Both the position numbers and the translations under genes were made by a program. Positions 53,078 through 62,200 of a DNA stretch of 64,000 nt are shown here, in pieces. Source of the stretch: Plecoglossus altivelis (Eukaryota; Chordata; Actinopteri; Osmeriformes; Plecoglossidae); NCBI GenBank assembly GCA_036571765.1, contig BROE01000007.1:5018142-5082141 (forward strand), written 5' to 3'. How positions within the stretch are numbered: the first letter of the stretch is position 1; each line of letters starts with the position of its first letter. The notes beneath the pieces are model-generated. The model worked only from the letters and a program-made list of their open reading frames with translations. It did not search any database and was not told the origin of the DNA.

Positions 53078-54959
53078 GGAGAGAGAGAAAGAGAGAGAGA
53101 GGACGGGGATCAAATAACAACAACAGAGCCTGCAGATGGGAGGAGTCTGTCTGATCCATGTCTGTCTGATCCACGTCTGTGTGTTCCACGGCGCTGTCTC
53201 GATGAGCTCCGTGGGCTTGTTAACTGCCTCCCTCCCTCTCTTTCCTGACCGCCTCCTCCTCTCCCCTCTTCCCTCCCACAGCGTGTCCCTCCCGGAGGAG
53301 CCCCCCAGCGCCCCCCCCCAGAACGTGATCGCCAGCGGACGCACCAACCAGTCCATCATGATCCAGTGGCAGCCCCCTCCTGAGAGCCACCAGAACGGGG
53401 TCCTCAGAGGCTACTGCGTCCGGTACAACCCCCCCTCCCCTCACTCTCCCCCCACTCCACCCCCCAGGGGGCCCGGATAGCATTCCTCCCACCACCCTGG
53501 CTTAATAGAGAAAAAGTTTTTTTTTTTTTTTACTAATTTGCATAGTGATAGTTAATGAGCTATCCTTGTAATTAGCTATTTGAGTTCATTAGCGATTATT
53601 GTGCATATTTGAATGACTTTATCTCTCATGACTTAAGGATTGTAAGTACGCTGTAATCTCTTTGCCGATGTCGTCATGGTCTGAGTGAACCAGCGCTTTG
53701 TCTCCCCCTGCTGCACAAACTGCACCTCAGCACGCATGACACGTTGAGACGCTTCAGGGCGTTTCACCAGATCAACCGCAGCCACGTAAACAGATACAAG
53801 TCCTCCTCGGTCTCTACACATGAAACGTGTCCCCCCACGTTCAAAGCGCCGCCCTCGCTGTACTGCCTGGGCCGGGCAGAACCAGAACAGCCTCGTCAAA
53901 CCGTGTCCTCCTTCTCTTAGGTACAGCCTGACAGGCCTGCCGGTGGACTTCCAGACCAAGAACATCTCCAACCCTGACGTGACCAACCTGCTCCTGGAGG
54001 AGCTGATCATCTGGACCAACTACGAGATTGAGGTGGCGGCCTACAACGCCGCAGGGCTGGGCACCTTCAGCCACAAGGTCACAGAGTGGACGCTACAGGG
54101 AGGTGAGCTCACCTCGGGGTTTGGCACTCACGCAGACTGAAATGTATATGTTTCAATAATGCTCACGGAACCGTCCATGTTAATGGGTTAATTCTTTTCT
54201 ATGAGATGTGTATGTATAGACGTTTACATTTCGTGGGAATTGCATTTCCCGAGGTGATTGTACAGTGCTGTACACTGGTTGGTTACTGGTGTGTTCGGAG
54301 AGTTCTGTGGACTGCTGTGCGGAAGATCTCCACTCTGCCCTAGAGGATTCTAACAGAAACACCTCGCAGTGCGAAGCAAAGATGTCTAGACTTCCCTGAA
54401 CCAGAATGACCTAGACACAAACAGCTCCACAGGGGGGACCCAACTCCTCGCCACACCTCAGCAAGGGCCTCGGCCTGCCTTTACTTCTCTCTCCTCTCAC
54501 ACCATTTCCCCCTCCCCTTTTTTTGTCTTTTTTTTTCTTTCGCACCTGTCCCTCACTCCCTCAGTGCCCACCATCGCCCCTGGCAACGTGCAGGCGGAGG
54601 CTGTCAACTCCACGACCATCCGTTTCACCTGGGCCGCCCCCAATCCCCAGTTCATCAACGGCATCAACCAGGGATACAAGGTGACAGACAGGGGTGTCGA
54701 GATAGGGATTCTGGGAAGCCGAAGGGAGGAGGTGGAGGGGGCAAGGGGATGGAAGTGAGTGGAGCGCCTGGAGAGGGTTTCACGAGGAAGGCGGGGCCGG
54801 CGTGAGTGGCCTCCAGCCTGGCTGAGAGATGGCACCCGGAGTTCCGTCCTCAGCCCTCTGTCTCCCCCTGCGTAGTCCTGGGTTCTCTGTTGATCCCCTC
54901 CAGCAATGTCGGGGAATCTTGTTTTGGGCTTTTCTCTCATTCATCTGTGGGTGTTGTAG

Positions 54960-54991
<32 letters not shown>

Positions 54992-55352
54992 GTGTGTGTG
55001 TGTGTGTGTGATGGATGCAGCTGTCTAAAGGGGGTTTAGGGGCCTGGCGCTCAGGAATATAGATCCACTTTCCTTTTGCTATTTACGGGAGGAATGATGT
55101 CAAGTGTTAGTTCCTGCCCCGAGCTACAGTGAGTTCATGAGATTATGTCTGGCTTCTCAAAGAGGCATGACTCAGGTCACACTGTACACCTGCTTGTCAT
55201 GAAGCCTAGCAAGGAAGAGAAAGAGGCAGGGAGAGAGAGGGCGGGCAGGCGGGAGAAAAACACGGAGAGAAAGTCAAAGAAGCAGAAGATGATAGAGTAA
55301 GAGGGTGAGAGAGAAGGGGAGGGAAACAGAAAGAGAGAGCAAACTGGGAGAG

Positions 55353-55395
<43 letters not shown>

Positions 55396-55742
55396 GGAAA
55401 GAGCAAAAACGGAGAGAGGAAAGAGCGAGCAGATGGAGCAACAGATAGTAGGGGGCGGGGGTGAGCGAAATAGGGAAAGAGCGAGACAGAAAATGGATGT
55501 AGCACCTATCTCACAGCCCCGTCACCCAGACGTTCCCAAAGATCCAACGCTCTGCCTGAACACCAGTATAGAAACACTCTTCAGGGCTCTGCCAAGGGGA
55601 CCAATTATCCTGAACATCTAATAGGCTGCTCCATCCTTTGGCTCGACTGGCTGCAGTCCACTCAGTCTCTTTTAGGTCCCTAATCTGAGTTCTGTGCCTC
55701 AGCCCACTGTTTTGTCTGGGAGTTGTTCCATCTTACACAAAC

Positions 55743-55777
<35 letters not shown>

Positions 55778-58700
55778 CACACACACAGCTGTTTCTCATG
55801 GACCCTTCTAGGTTATTACACAGGATGCCAAATGACCACAGAAGGTTCACTGTCACCCTCAAGTATTACAAAGTCCATTTTTGAGAGTGGTACAAGTCCA
55901 TTTCTGTCATTTTTCTTCATCCTGTTTACCTGTCTACTGACTCTTTCTTGGTGCTTTTTTCTTCTCTCCCAGCTCTTGGCATGGGAGCCGGGACACGAGG
56001 ATGAGGTCACCATGGTAACGGTGCGCCCTAATTTCCAAGACAGCGTGCATGTGGGCTATGTGACGGGACTGAAGAAGTTCACAGAGTACTCCACCTCCGT
56101 GCTGTGCTTCACCACGCCTGGAGACGGGCCTCGCAGCCCTGCCAAGGGCCTGAGGACACACGAGGACAGTGAGTCAGACACACACACACACACCAGCACA
56201 CACCCCGGCACATGCACTCAGACACACACGCACGCACGCCAGCACACACCCCGGCACATGCACTTAGACACACACACACGCCAGCACACACCCCGGCACA
56301 TGCACTCAGACACACACGCACGCACGCCAGCACACACCACGACACATGCACTCAGACACGCACGCACGCACGCCAGCACACACCCCGGCACATGCACTTA
56401 GACACACACACACGCCAGCACACACCCCAGCACATGGACTCAGACACACACGCATGCACGCCAGCACACACCCCGGCACATGCACTCAGACACACACACG
56501 CACGTCAGCACACACCCCGGCACATGCACTTAGACACACACACGCACGCTAGCACACACCCCGGCACATGCACTCAGACACACACACACATGCCAGCACA
56601 CACCCCGGCACATGCACTCAGACACACACACGCCAACACACACACTCAGACGCACTAATGGCAACACACACACTCAGACATACTCATGCACGCTGCCAAG
56701 CACACATCATCAGACATCTATGCATAGAATCAGGCACACAGACACACAAACAGACACAAAGACGCTACCCTAGAACACACTGACAGACACCTAAACATGC
56801 ACACACTTAGACTCAGCAATACACAGCCTAATTTAACAGATGTTCCAATCAAGATGTGCATTTTAGCATTGTGCCCGTATAAACATAATTATAGGTTGAT
56901 CTCCTCCAAAGGAAAAACTGCTTAGCTGTAATTGGCACTCAACGCATTGTCATCAAGACTGGACATACATAGTAAACATATGTTATCCACGTTAGACTAT
57001 GCATGTGGAATACATGGATGGCATCTATCGATTGATGGATTGATTCAGCAGTTGATTGATGGCTTGTGGTCCTGATCACTTCAGCCCCTGGAGCTGTGGG
57101 CCACCTGAGCTTCACTGAGATCCTGGATACCTCGCTAAAGGTCAGCTGGAGGGAACCACACGAGAAGAACGGGGTCCTGACAGGTACTAAGCTCTCTCTG
57201 CACACCGCTCGACAAGCTCTCTCTGCACACCGCTCGACAAGCTCTCTCTGCACACCGCTCGACAAGCTCTCTCTGAGAACTCTTCCTTAGCAATCACTCT
57301 CTCTCTCTCCCTCTCTTCCTATCTCCCACACTCTCTCTCTCCCACTCTCCCACTTCCTATCTTTCTCTCATTATCTCTCTCCCACTCTCTCTCCTCCTAT
57401 CTCTCACTCTCTCTCTCACGTCCCACTCCGCAGGTTACCGGATCTCCTGGGAGGAGTTCAACCGCACCAACACTCGGGTCACCCACTACCTCCCCAACGT
57501 CACACTGGAGTACCGGGTCACGGGCCTCACCGCCCTCACCACCTACACCATCGAGGTGGCCGGCATGACCTCCAAGGGCCAGGGCCAGCTGTCCTCCTCC
57601 ACCATCTCTTCAGGAGTGCCACCTGGTCAGGACCCACAGACACCTCCACCCTTACATGAACAAGCTCCACAGACAGCAGCACAACCTCCACCCAACACTT
57701 CCATCTACTTCCACCTCCACATTGATCTCCATGTCCAACTCTGTAACTTCCACCCACCATCACATCTACCTCCACCTCACCTACCACCTCCACCTCTACC
57801 TCCACCTCACCTACCACCTCCACCTCTACCTCCACCTCACCTACCACCTTCACCTCTACCTCCACCCTCTACCTCCACCTAACCTACCACCTGTACCTCC
57901 ACCTTACCCAGTCCAGTCCTACACTGAGTGTAACAGAGCCATGAAAGAGCACACCCCAGAGCAGTCCAGCCATTTAACACATCAAGAAGCTGATTCAAAT
58001 ACGTTCCCATCCCGCAGCCGGCAAAAATAATATCCCTCCGAGACCATTTAGGGTAATTCCAGTTTACGACTTTATATTAAAAGGCGATACGGAGTATAAT
58101 AGAAATACAATACCTCCGGTCAATGACTTTTGCATCGGCATTTTCACCGCCGCTCTGTCTTTGAGAGATGCCGTATAAAATGCCAGTGTACTGGGGTGTA
58201 ATCATGGAGCAACACTTAGAGTTTTCGGAGTCGCGATTAACTCGCTATACAATGACTGGTTATGTGGCTGAGGCCTGACTCTAGAGAACATTCCGTTGGC
58301 TTTTGTTAAGTATTCGCACCCTGTGATTTAGGTCTGCTGACGTTACAGCCCTTGATATATAGTCTGCTCTTTTCATTAGAAGTGAATGGCCTCACTCTCA
58401 GCCTCTTCCAGAGCAGGGCCTGCCTGCCTGCCTGTCTGCCTGCTAACGGCCTCTGTCTGTGTGTGATTGTTTGACTCCCTGGCCAGGCACAAATGCAGGT
58501 TGCTGTTCATGGTCATCGCCATAAATAGGATTTATAGATGGGGGGAGAAGGGTGGTGGTAGCGATTGGGAGGGGTTGAAATGAGAGAATATATCCAGGTG
58601 ACTGATTAAAGACCTGTGTGCTAGCAATGCTATTAGTCAGGGATGTAGGGTGGGTGGATGAGAGAGAGAAGTGGGGGGGAGGAAAAGGGGGGAGGGAATC

Positions 58701-59112
58701 AATAACAACTAATAAACTAAATCCTCTCACCTTGTTTTTGAGTCTGCTATATTCCCTGTGGGCGTTCAAGAAAATCAACAGTTTAGAAAACTGTTGTCCA
58801 GACAGAGCGATGGAATATTGGATCTTACCCTTCAATAGAGAAAACCTAATAGCAATTGTGAAAGTGATTTCCCCACGTCTAATCCTGTATCATCGGCTTC
58901 TGTTGTCTGCTTAAAGTGATATCAGGCAGTCAACGGAGAGGCTACCCCAAATGCATACTAACACATTTTAAGCGAGGCACCCTTTTTGTAAGCCACAAGA
59001 GGGCACTGTGGCACAGAAGTACAATCACTCCTAGAAACATACTCATGGCACATGTGACTACCTCACTGACTATACCTTCCTTCTTTCCCCTCTCTCTCTC
59101 TTGCTCCCTCTG

Positions 59113-59159
<47 letters not shown>

Positions 59160-59170
59160 GTCTCTCTCTC

Positions 59171-59227
<57 letters not shown>

Positions 59228-62200
59228 GCAGAGTTGCCGGGTCCTCCCACCAACATGGCCATCTCCAACATTGGTCCCCGCTCTGTCACACTCCAGTTCA
59301 AGCCTGGCTATGACGGCAAGACCTCCATCTCTCGCTGGCAGGTGGAGGCCCAGGTAAGGCTGGCCTGTAGACCAGGAAACCTTCCTGGGTCTGTATTTAG
59401 TCCCCCTGCTGTGGCCTTTCAATCTGTTAGTAAGGTGCATCCACTGTGTGTTGTTGTCTATTATAGGTGGGTGTGATTGGAGAGAGTGAGGACTGGGTTA
59501 TGGTCCACCAGGTGCCCAATGAGCCTGACGCCCGGTCCTTAGAGGTCCCAGGCCTCAACCCATTCACCTTCTACAGGTTGGTCCTCTGTACACAATCCAA
59601 CCACCTCCACACTCCAAATGAAAATCGAACAGTCTTAACTCCCATGCAACGTCTATGGAGCACCTTTAAGGACTTGATCACTTGATTCGTATCGTGGCTC
59701 CAGGTTCAGAATGCGCCAGGTGAACATCGTTGGGACCAGCCCCCCCAGCCAGCCCTCCAGAAAGATCCAGACCTTGCAGGCTGCCCCTGATATGGCGCCC
59801 GCCAATGTCACCCTGCGCACGGCCAGCGAGACCAGCTTGTGGCTCAGATGGGTGGTAGGTATACAGGTCACCTTCGGGAACCCCTGCTGGAACTGTGAAG
59901 GCAGTGTTTCAGGCAGTGGGTTGGTAAAATAAAGACATTATGTGAATCTCTTCACCTGTCTATTTCTCTTTCTCTCTCTCTCCCTCTCTGTCCTCTTTTC
60001 TCTCCATGCCCCCACTCCCCCCCCCCAGCCTCTACCAGAGTGGGAGTACAATGGCAACCCAGAACTGGTGGGCTACAAGGTGGAGTACTCCAAGACAGGC
60101 TCCCAGGGTCGGCCCCTGTCCCAGCGCATCGCTGACCGTCTGGAGCGGGAGTTCACCATGGAGGACCTGGAGGAGTGGACCGAGTACGAGGTCCGGGTTC
60201 AGGCTGTCAACGGCATCGGAGTGGGACCCTGGAGCCAGCCTGTGCGGGGGAGAACCAGGGAATCCGGTGAGAGAAAATGCCTCAGAACGCGTCATCTGAC
60301 TCAGCCTGATGTTGGATTATACTTAAAATCGCTAAGTATGAGTCTCGCTCTTAAGTATGGTGTTAGAAGCATACAGTCTCTTCGTCATTGCACTGGCTTT
60401 TCTATATATCAAACCTCTATTCAGCCATTTCAAAGTAGGACATCTGGCTTCCGATGACTGGCAAGACTTTCCACGTTATTAAGCCAAGTTTATTGAATCA
60501 TGTTGATTACATTACCCAGGCTCATACACAAGGAACACATCCAGGCTGTGTGGGCTAAGGAGCCTTCCTCCTGCTCCTTATATAGTCTGTTCCTTTTCTC
60601 TCATTTCCTCTCCCTCTCTATCACTGTTTTCATGCTGTCTTCTTTTCCCTTCTCACTTTCTTCTCCTGCTCCTCTTCCTCTCCTCCTTTTCTCTTCTCTA
60701 ATCTTCTCTCCACCTCTGTTCTCCTCCCCATCTTCTGTTTTTCCTTCCCCTTTTCCCTTTCCCTCTCTTCCTCCTCCAGCCTCTCTTCGTCAGACTGGCC
60801 ACTGTACTCTAGGACTGTTTTGGGGAGTGAAGGAGAGTGGAGGGGAGGAGGGAGGAGGAAATTGGGAACACATGGGCCAGAATGTGGAATTCCTGCGCTC
60901 TCTTTTTTCCCCTCGCTCAAGCAAATTCTTCCGAATCAGTGCATTATGTCCAGGGCCCAGTGCCAAGACTGGGAGCTTCTCAAGCTCCCTCGCTAGATCT
61001 CTCTAGCATTCCCGGGTCCACGCTGCAGCCTGGGTTAGACTTCTAGTGGTTCACCAGAGTGAACTGGATAGAGCCAGATAAAGGCTCACATACACGAGAG
61101 CCTTGTCTATTGCAGCATGGAATGCATGGTAAACATAGTGTTGTAGCAGGCGTTTACAGCTTTCCCTCTCTGGCCCCTCTCTGGTTCCCCAGTCCCCTCC
61201 AGTGGCCCCACCAACGTCTCTGCCTTTGCCACCACCTCCAGCAGCATCCTGGTGCGTTGGTTCGAGGTCCCCGAGCCCGACCGCAACGGACTGATCCTGG
61301 GTTACAAGGTCTGTATACTCCCCCTCGCATCAGCAGTCCCTGGAGGAAGAATAAGTTGCACCACAACAACATAAAGGCTTAAAGTGTCCATAACCTCCAC
61401 TCCTCTCCCTCATGCATCACCTCAAACTGCACATCTGAGTGTGACAATCTTGATTTAAATCTAGTTTCCAGCGTAAATGGCTTATCGAGTGACTCACCTG
61501 AAGTAAACAACACATTATGCTTAAAAATCTTATCAAGTGAAATTCACTCACTGCGCTGGGTGCCCATTTACTTGTTTTGAACATGAAGTAAGCTCGTCAT
61601 GAATATGTTTGCACTTGAATTTGACTTGCCCTCTCTTTTTTACCTCAACTTCATCCGCTCTCATATCCATCGATCTCCCCACCCCATTATCTCCTCTCTC
61701 TCCTGTCCCCCCCTCTCTCTATCTCCTTCCAGGTGGTGTACAAGGAGAAGGACTCCGAGTCGGCTCTTCTGTTCTGGATGGTGGAGGGGAATGCCAGCCA
61801 CAGTGTCCAGCTCAGTGGCCTGGGGAAGTATGTCCTGTATGAGATCCAGGTGCTGGCCTTCACACGCATTGGAGACGGCCGGCCCAGCTCCCCGCCCATA
61901 CTGGAGAGGACCCTGGATGATGGTGAGGGTTGCCCTTGCCGCTGCCTGTCTGAAAAGACACCCAGTCCTATCCTGTAACTCTAACTCCAGTCCTGTGTAA
62001 ATGAAGTTTACCGAACAGTAATGTTTTATGTGCCAGTGAGTTTAGACCAAGTCATTTTATTGGAATTCCACGAATGTGGATATTTGTTGATGACCAAACT
62101 GGAGCTGATAACTATAGATGTATCCCTCTGCTACATTGCCAAGGACAAGGTGTGCAGAGGAAAGCAAGGGAAGGAAGGTGACGTAATAGATGTGTAGAGG

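Larger units (their letters stand above)
54681..55972 (+). other. sdk2 intron 18
   Basis: This 1.3-kb intron splits FNIII 3. It has a GT microsatellite (54957-55010), a GA-rich tract (55207-55460) and a CA microsatellite (55738-55788). No gene is seen. Confidence 0.85.
57626..59231 (+). other. sdk2 intron 21
   Basis: This 1.6-kb intron between FNIII 4 and 5 begins with a 'cctccacctcac' repeat, contains low-repeat plain DNA at 58000-59090 and ends in a TCTG/CT repeat next to the exon 22 acceptor. Confidence 0.85.

Noticed and set aside
59849..59854. Alternative donor TGG|gtggta for exon 24
   Set aside because: It would keep the frame but remove one residue that the family retains. The donor gtaggt three bases downstream is closer to consensus.
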